Below, in pieces: positions 35,271-46,656 of a stretch of DNA of 64,000 nt. Origin of the DNA: Siderastrea radians (Eukaryota > Cnidaria > Anthozoa > Scleractinia > Rhizangiidae). The stretch is from NCBI GenBank assembly GCA_964017195.1, contig OZ024891.1, positions 494,694 through 558,693 on the forward strand, read 5' to 3'. A program made the position numbers and the translations under genes. The notes below the pieces were generated by a model, which saw only the letters and a program-made list of their open reading frames with translations, was not told the origin of the DNA and searched no databases. The stretch's first letter is position 1. Every line of letters starts with the position of its first letter.

Positions 35271-38200
35271 AGAAGAAGAAGATAATGATTACGGTAAATA
35301 ATTATGATAGATATGGGTAATTACGAAAACACATAAGGAGACCTAATCTCACATAACCAACCTTTTTGGAATCCTCATTATCGCTGTAGATGTAAAACCG
35401 AAGATAGAGCAGATCATTGTCTGGATTCGGTTTGCTGACAAACACCGTTGCTCTTTTCCGTTTTGGTCCGCCACAAGCAAACACGCTCCAGAAGGAGAAA
35501 GTCCTGGTTTTGATGTGTATGGTGTCTTTTTTAACTGTGAACCAGGCCTTGGACTGACAGCTTTTTTCTGATACCGAGGGGACTTTCTCCCAGTTCATGG
35601 GGCCTTCAAAGAGGAACGTTCATGTTAAAGTTAATCGTAGAAAATGCTGTTGCACATAATGCCACTCTTTGACTGGCAGGATTTATTCCCTCCTTCCTGT
35701 CTGCTTACATCTGAAATCTATAATCAGCATTCTCGAATCATGAAACTTCTAGGGCCCAGGGCCAGTTATTCTAAAGCCGGTTAATGCTATCGCTGGAATA
35801 GAAGCCTTCAACCAATGTCTCCGTTTCTCTTGTTCTTGCATGAACTACTTATTTTAAGCTACAGTTCAACCAAAGCAGAGAAAGTCACAACGTGAGACAA
35901 AAAGCATTTACATTCGGCAGCCCACTTCGCCGGAGCCATAAACCAGAATTCAAAAATGATAATTCTGGAAATCCATTGTCCAAAAGCGTCGTGTCAGTGG
36001 GTGACGCCGACGGTGCGAACTGGCCTGCTTACTGGACTCTGATTCATATAAACGTTGCTTTTTGGACTCGAACCTAAGAACATTCCTCCGTTGTTTCCTT
36101 CCTCCGCTTTCCTTCAAATTCCAATTCAATCCTGAAAGCTTAGTTTTAAATCTAGAGTATGACCATGACTCTTCATTTGCTTTATGAAAAATGAATCAGC
36201 CTTACCTTCGTCAGAAAACTGCTCACATCTATACACACTGATGGATCCCTTCTTAACCTCATCCACATACAGGCAATGCGGAAGAACGATCTCGACCGGT
36301 TTTGACAGATTGATGTTCTCAGGACCACACTGAATCACGGGCGATATCAGCGTATTTTCGGGCGTCTCCGGGATGTCCCGTAACAACAAGCTTTCATCGT
36401 AAAACACACCGAAAAACACTGGTTGGGAAACTCCATCGGGTACGGCTCCGGTTTCGATTTTGATACTGATGTTTGAGTCTGGGGTTCTTAACGTTCCACC
36501 AGTACTATTGAATATGGCCTCTGCTCGTGTGATGAACTGTGGATATGATCTGAGAAGAGATAGCTTTAGTTAGATTCACGTTTAAAAGTGTTGTACGCTT
36601 GCATTTCTTCTCAGTGGACGCCATTTGTTTCAGTACATCAGCCCGCGCACCTTGCACAAGAATGAGCACAAAGTATCATGACAACGAAGCGCAGGAAATC
36701 GAAGCAAATTCGCTGGAAAAGAATTTTTCCTGTTTTTCCATAGAGTACTAGGGCCTTTTGAAGATATACTTGTGTAAAATTCGGTAACGCCAATTGCTGT
36801 TTCAGGAACTTTGCCACACAAACACACATAAAAGAAATTACAAGAAAGAACTTGGCAAAAATAGAAAAAAAAAAGAATGTGGAATCTTATTTCTGGAATT
36901 CATAATTAACAACTGCTATTGCCTTCCAATAATCCTGGCATAACTAGACGTTTTTAGCAATAAACCCATGATGAAAAGTCGTATTCTAGTCCCTCCAAAA
37001 ACAAAAGGTATTAAATTCTTTCATTTTCGAAAACTCGACGAGAGCGAATTCTAATTTTTCAGGATTTAAATCCGAATATCTAAGTCGACTAGAACTTCTG
37101 TATAGATATTCCAACCTAATTAAGGGTGCTGTTAGTCCAGTTAGCAAGGAAGGTCTCATATATCATGAGAAAACTACTTTGGCAAAATACCATGTGCTCT
37201 GGCTAGGTTACCTTATGGCAGGAAACAAATCAAAAACTGTACTGCGATGAACGTCTGCCGTGACTGTCTGCAGGTAAGTGAGCAGAGTTGTCTGGTTGGA
37301 GTCAGGCAAACTTTCTACCTCATTAATATTCGTTACACTTACAGGGCTTCCATCAGTCTGTGAAGACATAAAACAATATATACCCGTTATTACGCCATTT
37401 TTGAAATAAGAATGCAGGATGTAGGTGTACATTGAATTGTAATATTCTTAGTACGTGGCAAACCTTTTTACTATTTAGATTTGAGGGACATAGAAATCCA
37501 GGAAGCCTGACGTAACATTTTCAGTTTTTCAAGTATTTTGGCAGAAAGACTGAATAAAATTTGGTTGTATGCGGGGAAAATGACAGAAGAACATATGGAT
37601 GACTTTGTACTTCCCTGCAGAACGCTTGAGCATAGTTGCGTCTGCTACATGTCATTAAATAATTTATCCAGTAGCATCGGGTATCGTCAGTTTTCCGAAA
37701 TTAAGCTTTCGAATATTGTTTGTAAATCTACTCAGTGATATTTTCTTCACATTCTTCCACTATTGATGTCCAGCCAACACCAAGTTTACTGTAAATGGTT
37801 TGGACCCAGGAGTCATATCATAATTCGGTAAATTGTGATCGTCCGGGTGAGTGTATTCCTGAGAGTTACTGTTTGAGGTGACATTGACTGACGTTTCGAC
37901 AACCTGAGCGGAATTCATCACCAGAGTCAAGTGAACTGTGAATCGTCAGTAGATGTTTCAAGTCTCTGGTCGTTGTCCTGATTGGTCGACGATCTCGTGA
38001 TGTTATTGGTCGTCTGTCAGTTAAGCCGTGAAGTTATTTGCTGTGAAGACTGTTAAACGTGATTGGTGCGTTTCGATCCATCTTTTGTTAGTCAAATGTC
38101 CGTTGGTCTGATCGTTAGTCAAATAAGTCGGTTTGTCTATTGTTTGTCTGTCTTGTTGGCAATCAGTCGTTTGTAAGGTACAGGTAGCTGTTGGCAACGG

Positions 38201-41200
38201 TTCAGTGGTGTTTGTACTAAGTTAGTAAACTAGCTTTCCAGAGTGTTTCGTTGATAGTATTCCGTACTGTAGGTAACGCATTCAGCAGAGTCCCAGTCGA
38301 TTCTGTGGTTTATTTTTAAATGGTGCTCAGCAATGTGATTGTTGATATCACCATTTCTAGTCGCTCTTTTGTGTTCAGTCAGTCGGACGTTCAAATTCCT
38401 GCCGGTCTCACCAACGTAAGTGGCCTGGCAATCGCAGCATTTGATCTTATAAACTGCTCCCTGTCTGTCGCTCGGTTCGTCTTTGTCCGTAACGTTCGTC
38501 AGTAGCTGTCGTAAAGTAGTGATAGGTTTGTCAGCAACGCAGATGTTGTAACGCGGACTTGTAGTCACTTCGGATGGATTTCTTCAAATCACTGTATTTC
38601 GGTCCATGCACTCTCGCACTTTTTTCAAAAGATGACTTGAATCGAAATTCAGTTACTTACCGTGTTTGGTGGTCACGTGACAATCACGTGGCGCATCAAC
38701 AACACAACAAACTGTATGTACACGAGATAAAAGCGAAATTGAAAAAAATGTTACTGATCAGCTGAAAATTGTGAATATGCTACATTCACGTAAAGACAAT
38801 CATTATAAATCACTCGAAATGCAATGTTCATGACCTGAAAGCCGACTGACTCAGCTAATTTTTGTGCTTTGGAGCTTGACATTAAGTACATAAAGACATG
38901 ATTCCATTACTGCCTGAATCACAGGCTAACCATCCTCTGTTTGTGTGGTGGGTTGTGCATTTATAATGGCTGTGTCCGTTTATCAAATTAGCAAAACTAA
39001 AGCCGAAATTTAGGAGTTTTAAAACAGAGGAAAATGAAATTGCTGCCATGGTGTTTTGATTTGTGTTTCTGTCATTATTTTGGCGATTTAGGGCTCGCGA
39101 AGGCGATGTTTTTAAAATAACGGTCGGACTCGCTCAAAAGTAGAGGAAGAAAAACTCTTTCCTCAGTTTTAAATCTCCTAAATTTCGGCTTTAGTTTTGC
39201 TAATTTGATAAACCGACACAGCCATTATAAATGCACAGCCCACCACACAAACAGAGGATGGTAAGCCTGTGCCTGGATAGCCTGAATTTCAGCCGCCTCC
39301 TCTGGTCGCTAACTCCCAAGAGAGACACAAATTTGTAGAAAAATTAAACTTACGGTTCAGTGTGTAAGCAACGACAAACAAGGCTTTTGTCGAGAAAGAA
39401 TCTGCTTGACTAAAGTTCTATTATTTTTGTCCAGCGTCGGTTTTGCAAGAGCTGGTTAAATGAGCATTGTTTGTCAATAAAAGATTTCGAATGTAAACGA
39501 GAATGTTAGCAAACAGTCACCTGGTCTGTGGAAGCCTGCACTATGCTTGATACAGAGTTTCCATCGCAACAGTGGGACCCGCCACAACGAGTATACCTTG
39601 ACCTGAATGCGGACCGACAGCTGAGGAAGAATCCTGTAAAGGGGAAAAAGACAATATTTAGGAAACTCTAGGGGAAGCAGGAGTGCATCCTAGAAATTCA
39701 AAAACAGGGAGCCAACAACCTTAAGTGAGGGGGGGGGGGCACGCCCCCACCCCCCCAAAAAAGATAAAAATATTGGTCCACATGTGGAACATTTGTGACT
39801 AAAATGTTAAGACTTCGGATGCTACAGATTCCGGTCTTTTTACAAAATACCATTCGGACCGAGGTTGCTTATAAAAGAATCCCAGACATAAAGTGGATGC
39901 GGGCGTGGCCCCCTCGACCACCTCCCCTAGATCCCCATTAATCTTTTCATTTTAATCATTTTAAATCTTGTAACCGTTTCATTCGATTTTTACTTAGCTT
40001 TTACAGCCCCTGATGAAGGTGAGTTTTGTCTCACCGAAATATTGGGCAATAAAATTATTACCCTTCTTAGCTGTCCGATCAGCCTTGCAATTGGTTTTTT
40101 GTTTTATTCAACATTGCTGATCCTGATCTACACCAAGATCCGGCTTCACCTCGCTACTGTTTGTCCAAGTGGTCCTTGCATCGAGTCCCCTAGATCCGCC
40201 TATGAGGTTAAAGTCTCTAGACCACCTCTACATGCTACGAAGGATATATCCCTCTAGAACCATATTAAAACATCACCTTTGGGTCCTTGTAGAGTTTTGC
40301 TCTTTTTGACTCCTAAGAAAACCAATGCTGCAACTACTGCAATTACCACCACAGCTCCCGAAATGGAGATAGGAATGGTGTACGACCCGCTTCTTCTTGT
40401 ATTCATTTGGCCCACTTGCACTTCGTGACCTAACAAGCGAACAGTATCGTTTGTCATGAAACCGAAATTATTTTGATCATGCATATCCCTGCCTTTACGT
40501 ATTCATTTCTGTTTGAGGGCTTTACGCGTTAGAGGAGATAGGTACATTATTTGGTACATCGTAGTTACATTATTGTTACACCGCTATTATCATCATATCG
40601 CTGCGGACATACCAGACATACCGCTACCACGCAGCAAGGTGATTTTTGTCGTTCGGAACTCGGTGCTAGATTCTTCGGGCATTCCACGGACGTCCGGCCA
40701 AATCATGACACCCTCAGATGGTTCTGGTGACGATTGTGGTGTGACCTGTCTTTTACCATTGCGATCCACACGCCGTCGAGTGTGTCTTGGAAATCTCGGG
40801 CCGTCGCCTTGCATGCTATCACTGAATGGCGGTTCTTTCGTGTTGGCGTCGGATACTGATATCGTAGGCGGGTTACACCCGCGTGACGACTCGGCCGTAA
40901 ACGTCGAAGTGAGCGATGGGCCGATTGATTTACGAGAGGCAAGTGAGGTCCTCGTTGAGACTTCAGTAGGACGCGATATAGGAACATCAGAATCGGTTGA
41001 AACTGACTTCAAAGGTGCAGAGCCAGATGAAGAGTTGCCATATGCGCTTGAAGGTGATGGATGAACTCCTGGAAATCCCGGCGAAGGTGTATCTTTCAGT
41101 TTGGGTTTTCTTGTACCATTTGGCCAGGGCGGAATTTCAACTTCTATGATTGTCATGGAATTTTTCGGTTTTTCTTTTTCTTTTCTTCGCTTCACAAACG

Positions 41201-43936
41201 ACAAGTGATCTGTACGTAATGGAAAGAAAAGACTACAGATAAGCAACATTTACTGATACAACTTCGTATGTTAACCATTCAACACTCCTCCAGGGCACGG
41301 TTCAGAAGCTATTCCGGGCTAATATTTTTCTGAATATTCTCGCGACTTTCGACTGGCTTTACTTTTGAATGTCTCCCTCTCCGCCTATAAGGGGTAAAGA
41401 GTGTGCCTGCCAAAACTATAATCAAGAGAACCTTATTCAAAATTAGAACATAAATACGCCCAATACAACCCCCTTTTACCGATTAAAAGAAATATACTGG
41501 CGGTGATGCAAACTGGTAAAAAAAGTCCTTGTGTTTCCGAGTACCGTCTGTAACTTGCAATACCCCTTTGTTGCATCCAGTGGCGAAAGCATCCCCGAAT
41601 TCCACAGGCAAACGACACTTACGGCAAACAGTGTCCCTGGTTCTTTTGCATGGTTTCACTACTTCCAAGCCGGGAGGACATTCACTACATTTTTTGCACA
41701 CCACATTTGACGTTCGAGTACATGACGAAACTTCATATTCGTTGTCACGACAACTTGAGCAAGGACGACATGCTTTCCGGCGCGAGGCGTGCGTTGAGAA
41801 TGTTCCTTCCACGCATGGTATGCAACGAGTTGGTTCATTTCGTGGCCATGGACAAAAAGAAGATTGTCCTGGAGGACATTTCTGACCAGGACAGTGATTG
41901 GGAGACAAATGTACTACTGCTTCACTCATTGGCTAAAGTGGGAAGCAAGAGAGATAGAAATAACTCAAATAATGATCAACTAATGCATCCAGTCTAAACC
42001 ATGTTTTATTGGCTTTTTATCCAAGCAGTCATTAGCAAAAGAAAAACCGGTCGTGACTGTTCTCATACGCCTTTTTTCACGATTGGAACAACTTTCATGT
42101 TTTCCCGCGCTTGGTTACCCTGGATTAACCTGACTGATGACGTCGTAATATGAACCTTGAATTTGACGTCATAATATCGATATCGAATACCAAAATAATA
42201 CCAAAAAAAAAATACGTATATCTAATTAGATGTTTCGGTGTGAAGTATCGCCGTATATTTTTACGAGTTGTGCTGTACTTTGACGAGTCCGCGGGGCGAG
42301 TCAAAATACAAACAACGAGTAAAGTATACGGCGATACTTCGAAAAACCGGTCGTGACTGTTCTCATACGCGTTTTCTCACGATTGGAACAACTTTCATGT
42401 TTTCCCGCGCTTGGTTACCCTGGATTAACCTGACTGATGACGTCGTAATATGAACCTTGAATTTGACGTCATAATATCGATATCGAATATCAAAATAATA
42501 CCAAAAAAAAAAAACAATACGTATATCTAATTAGATGTTTCGGTGTGAAGTATCGCCGTATATTTTTACGAGTTGTGCTGTATTTTGACGAGCCCGCGGG
42601 GCGAGTCAAAATACAAACAACGAGTAAAAGTATACGGCGATACTTCACACCGAAACATCTAATGAGAGATTTATTATCCAACTTGGCCTTTTTCAACCTT
42701 TTAATTTTCAGTAACTTGAAAGAAAACTACAAGTGTAACAGGATGAGAGCGCGCACGGTACTGTACAAATTAACGTGGGATATTTGTACTCGTTACGCGC
42801 GCTTTTTGTACAGTAACTAACACAGTTGGATAATAAAATACAATACAATACTTAATTAGTTCTTCAGAACTAATTTACATTTTAACATTAATCTAAAACT
42901 AATCATATCGGATCGATTTGGAAAACAGGTATCGGTCCATCCTTAATTCAGGGCAAGAACTGCTCATGCGTCTCACGTTTGACCGCAGGTCGAAACGCAC
43001 GTTGCATGCACCAGTGGTCCGCTGTCTGTAAAATGGCGATATTCAGCTTTCAGAAGCCTTTCAGACGTTTCATCTTTCGCGAAAACATAAATACCTTATA
43101 ACAAAGCCAAACCTATATTGGACCTTGAAGCTCTGAAGATACGTGCAGTGATAACAAAAAATTTGCATAAAAAACAACAGCAGTAGAACGGATATACAGG
43201 ATTACAGGACGGGAAGTTTTCCGCGGTTGAATGAAGAGTCAAAGGTCGACGACGCTCCCATTCAACAATTCCGCCTTTTGTTCGTATGTTTTTGCTTTCG
43301 ATTTTATACACTGTTACTCAAATGCTACGATGTATCTTTAGTAACACTATCGGATTATTGTGTTGAAAAGAAGTGTTTTTCGTTTATTAAACGGCAAAAT
43401 TCCAGTAGTTAAAAGTTCAGCTGACGAGCGAACTAGATATTGGCAATTTCACAATTGACTTCACGCGCAAGTAAATATTTGCTTTTCGTTACGAGCTGAA
43501 GATTTCACATTGTACAGATCTAGATATATATTAAAGCGATGGATCAGATATTCCGACGCTCAAAACATTTTCCTTGACCGGGTTTTCAGACAAGGAACAG
43601 TTAAAGTGATTTGCTGTCGATTTCAGAAACGTGGGAATCAGTTATTTTGCGCAACATTTCAGGTCAATTTGGGACCGCAAATTGAACCACTGGTTTCGGT
43701 AATTCTAATAATTTCTGCTTTCGTTCACCAACAGCGCTATCGTGATTTGATCGAGCTTTACCGACGGTGCATGATAGACATGCGATATTAAAGATCGTGT
43801 TGTTACCACGCTTCCAACTCGTTGAATAGAAGTGTCCATAAACATGTCCAGTATATCAAGAAAGCCGTTTCTGTAAACTTACGTGCACTGAGTTAACTCC
43901 AATTAAGCCAAATAGAAACACCAGCTCACACATCAT
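33291..43936 (-). CDS. TNF receptor with UNC5-type tail: signal peptide-CRD-TM-ZU5-UPA-death
   Basis: Twelve minus-strand exons join in one frame (2910 nt, about 969 aa): 43883-43936, 41623-41932, 40613-41209, 40277-40492, 39521-39633, 37212-37357, 36206-36549, 35362-35603, 35073-35231, 34507-34695, 33933-34053 and 33291-33709 (TAG). Order: signal peptide (MMCELVFLFGLIGVNSVH), Cys-rich repeats (CIPCVEGTFS, CKKCSECPPGLEVVKPC), Ser/Thr/Pro-rich stalk, membrane helix (SGAVVVIAVVAALVFLGV then KKSK), ZU5 (TGGTLRTPDSNISIKIETGA, LISPVIQCGP, IVLPHCLYV), UPA (LRFYIYSDNED, NDITVWLDAEDL, YDSCVFAV), acidic linker and death domain (CKWKIVLRHLDM, LLQWMRNVG, LCNALREAG). Ligand-triggered apoptosis or NF-kB signalling at the plasma membrane is inferred. 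The exon 3/4 splice is the least certain joint. Confidence 0.85.
33933..34053 (-). other. Acidic linker exon of the receptor
   Basis: This exon encodes an Asn/Asp/Thr/Glu-rich stretch (SKPEDTDAETEVHDAEIS) between the UPA and death domains. It is probably disordered. The (GTT)n run in the genomic strand encodes the NNNND tract. Confidence 0.6.
34190..34430. repeat. Retroelement-like 3' tail with TTG repeats
   Basis: A CCACCCGCCTCGAATAGCCC...GGGTGGAACCAC segment followed by CCTGTTGTTGTTGT, within a receptor intron. It looks like the 3' end of a CR1/L2-like element. Confidence 0.35.
35240..35281. repeat. (GAA)n microsatellite
   Basis: About 42 bp of GAA triplets. On the minus strand it reads (TTC)n and sits directly before the TTTCAAG acceptor of the UPA exon 35073-35231, so it forms that exon's pyrimidine tract. 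Confidence 0.9.
37792..38549 (-). pseudogene. 5'-truncated Penelope-like element, third copy
   Basis: The minus strand encodes the GIY-YIG region (GAVYKIKCCDCQATYVGETG, LTEHKRATRNGDINNHIAEH) and a C-terminus with frame damage. The terminal region, which shares GTAAATGGTTTGGACCCAGG with the copy at 7804, follows. Homology to the longer copy stops at about 38549, the truncation point. It is inserted in the receptor intron between exons 5 and 6. Confidence 0.85.
37884..37930 (-). ncRNA. Degenerate hammerhead motif in the third PLE copy
   Basis: Stem I (TTGACT/AGTCAA) and GAAACGTC are kept. The first core box is CTGGTGA instead of CTGATGA, and the first base pairs of stem II are also altered (GAATTCC). 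It is likely to be inactive. Confidence 0.7.
38920..39279. mobile_element. MITE with ~110-bp inverted arms
   Basis: The left arm starts CACAGGCTAACCATCCTCTG and runs through GTTTATCAAATTAGCAAAAC. The right arm ends GAGGATGGTAAGCCTGTG at 39271. GCCTGAAT occurs at 38912-38919 and 39280-39287, a possible 8-bp target duplication if the right end extends to 39279. It lies in a receptor intron. Confidence 0.7.
42041..42663. repeat. Tandem 300-bp repeat ending in a 134-bp hairpin
   Basis: The start GAAAAACCGGTCGTGACTGT recurs exactly 300 bp later (42041 and 42341). Each unit carries an inverted segment. In the second unit it is complete: 42530-42663 is a near-perfect palindrome from ATTAGATGTTTCGGTGTGAA to its complement, with CGAGCCCGCGGGGCGAG at the centre. 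In the first unit the right arm is cut short at the junction. It lies in intron 1 of the receptor gene. Confidence 0.85.
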
Positions 43937-46656
43937 TTTGGCACACTGCGTTTAAGTCTGAAATCCCTGTTGAGCGAAGTCACGCACACCTTCTGCAGTC
44001 GGTATGAGTAAGTAGGTTTTCAGCTGCGGCTCCTCAACAGGGTCTAAATGTAAAGTTCATCGATGAAATACTGAAACAGTTTTTGTAACGCAGCTGATTA
44101 GCTTAGATATTCGGGGGTTTTTCCCGAAATCTTAAAAAAACATAACTTTGCAGGCATGCGTCACAACCGTTGACAATGAGAAAGTTATGGAGAGGGGTGT
44201 GTAGGGGGAAGGGGTAAAGATGCCTGAATATGTTTCTTTGAAATTACTCAAGAAAGCAAGAAAATTTCAAATTAAGGCTTTCATGATCTTCTACTTTTCG
44301 TTTGAAAGATATGAATGTAAGAGATTATCAGCTGTTTTAGCAAGTACGACTATCACTGGGGGAGGGGTGTTTGGTGCACACAACAAGGAAGTGCCTGTGA
44401 TGTAACGTCTAAATATACCGTCAATGAGTCACTCACTCTTTTACTACGATCCATGTAATTTTACTTTCGCTTCCGTGTTCAATTAGCACTGCTAAGTACA
44501 CCGACACTTAAAAACCATTTTTTTCTCGTCTCCTTATATAGGAGCAATTAGATCACGCAATTTTAGGCCCTCTCCACACTACCGCGTTTTCGCTTGAAAA
44601 AACATACTATTTTAGTAGGTTTTGCCCATTAGAACGATGGAGATAAGAAACGAAAACGCTGATGTAGTCTATGCCACAGTTTTAGTCCCTCACTTTCGGA
44701 AATCAGAGAAGGCTCTTGTCTGTAATATAAATAGAAAGCAGATAGCCTCGAAATTGCCTGTGCATGTATTAATCGAAACTTGGAACTCCGCAATTACATA
44801 ACTTTTTTGCACATCAGTGGAGTCGGTTTCTCTCTTAAGACACTAGTATGCTTTAGGCCTGCATTGCTCAGTCGTTTTTCCCAAGGAGACAGAAGCTGCA
44901 TGTGGCGTGAGTTATCCACTCTTCCAGTTACGCCTGGCCGATAAAAGGTGCCAAAATTGGCACATGGCAGGCATGCGATTACAAAACAAAACATTAGACA
45001 GTCATTATGAGTAACTTCTCTTTCCCCTTGGGCTTTGCAGTTTGATCTGTTCGATATTTGGTTCCTTTGTTGTAACAGTCTGCATTGAATTTCACTAATA
45101 GACTGCTATCTGTCGAGCGGGCGGCCGAAAAAAGAATTTCCCTCGGCTCGCATTAACTTCGCTTCGCTCGCCCCATCACTATCCAGAGAGGGACTATTCC
45201 GACTAACGACAACGTAAATTTAGAGTGGATTTATCTGCAGCATACGCGTATAGCCGTCTCCTTTGGAGTGTGCAAATATTTTATTGTTTTAAGCTAGAAA
45301 ACAACAAAAGAGATCATTTTTGGAAGTGATTTAATACTAGTACATTGCAGGTGGTTTTTTTCTTAAGCTGCTAGCGCTGGGCTACCATTGGAGTAGTCTT
45401 AATGCCGTTCTTGATCTTGTAGCCTGTGCGCAGACGTCTCCTATTTCGTTTCCTTTCCGCGTGAAGCGTTGTTGTTGTTGTTTTTGCATGGAGGCTATTG
45501 ATCTTGTGGCACTCTTCGTCCTGAATCTCCTCATAATAAGGGGAAGGAGATGTGGCGTGATTACTCTGGTCTCAGTCCAGTCACGCCCATCGGCATAAAT
45601 GGGGAGGGGGTAGGGGGAGCGAGAAAGGGAAAAGAAAAAAGGGGTCCAGTCCCCCCTATTTCCCTCCCACTTTCTTGCTCCATTATACCCCCTTTACGCC
45701 TGCTACGCATGCGCAGGCTAAGTCACGCCCGGCGAAGCGCCCGGCCGATGAAGGAACATGGTCAGAGATTACAAAACAAATGCGCAAAAACACTGAACCT
45801 CTTTCCCTTGGGCCTGATTTGTTTGACCTGCTGGATATTCTGTTTTTAATTAAAGGAGCTACGTCACGGATAACGCAACTTGAAAAAGCTGGCAAGTTTT
45901 TTCAAGTTTGTCATTCGTAATCCGTCTTAATCTCCCTCAGTCGTAACCGTCCTTGTTTAGTTTTGGTTAATTATTACTTCTTTGGTGTTTTTCTACCTTA
46001 GGAAACTATTATTTTGAGGTTTCCGTTAATAAGAAAATAATTTTGTCAGATCAGAAAAATGAATGAAAACGCCGTGACATGGTTCCTTTAAGCTTCCTTT
46101 GGTCATCAATTCAATACTGAGTGGCGATAGTGTGGATCGCCTCTCAGTGAATGGTGATCAGGTCTAAGACATTTTGTTTCATCATTGATCACCAACTCGC
46201 TCGTCGTTTTTTCTTTGCTGTTTTTTGATTATAGTTTACCCTATTCCAAGCTCTTTCTGGACTGGAAGGTGGAGGGGTGGGGGGATGGAGCAGGCTATAA
46301 TGAGGGGGAGACCCAGAGAAAAACAACCCTCCAGTCTTTATCACGTTTATAACAGTGTTCCTTCGAGCCGGCTTGACTGATTAATGCGTCCTTTGAACTG
46401 GAGCGCTATTGCAATGCAGTAAAATAAAACTACATAAAAAATATGTAAATATGGAAGAGGTATCTTTTGACGCCAACGTTCTTTCTACGCCCTCGTTCTC
46501 GTTCCTTTTTTGACCGACCTCCTAATATGGTCATGACAGCTGAGCCGAACGGAAACACAATTGTTCCATTTGGTTGTGCAATTCGCTTGAAGTAAGGTCG
46601 TCTGGGAGGCGTTTTCTTGTCGGCCTCGGCCACATTTTGCTCATTTACAAAACAAG
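43937..46656. other. Divergent intergenic region between the receptor and mesothelin-like genes
   Basis: The two genes start back to back 2.7 kb apart. I see no convincing third gene. The open frames at 45550-45920 (plus) and 46430-46633 (minus) have no recognisable domain. Upstream of the receptor ATG I find no strong TATA box. Confidence 0.4.

Noticed and set aside
40513..41064. 183-aa plus-strand open frame
   Set aside because: It is the complement of the stalk exon of the receptor, whose frame joins in phase with both neighbours.
41529..41997. Plus-strand open frames over the TNFR exon
   Set aside because: Shadows of the minus-strand Cys-rich exon.
45550..45920. Two overlapping plus-strand open frames
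   Set aside because: They come from a G/A- and C-rich tract followed by an unremarkable stretch. No splice partners or family were found.
46430..46633. Minus-strand open frame (MAEADKKTPPRRPYFKRIAQ...) starting 24 bp from the mesothelin-like ATG
   Set aside because: No domain, no joinable exons, and it overlaps the likely 5' leader and promoter of the plus-strand gene.
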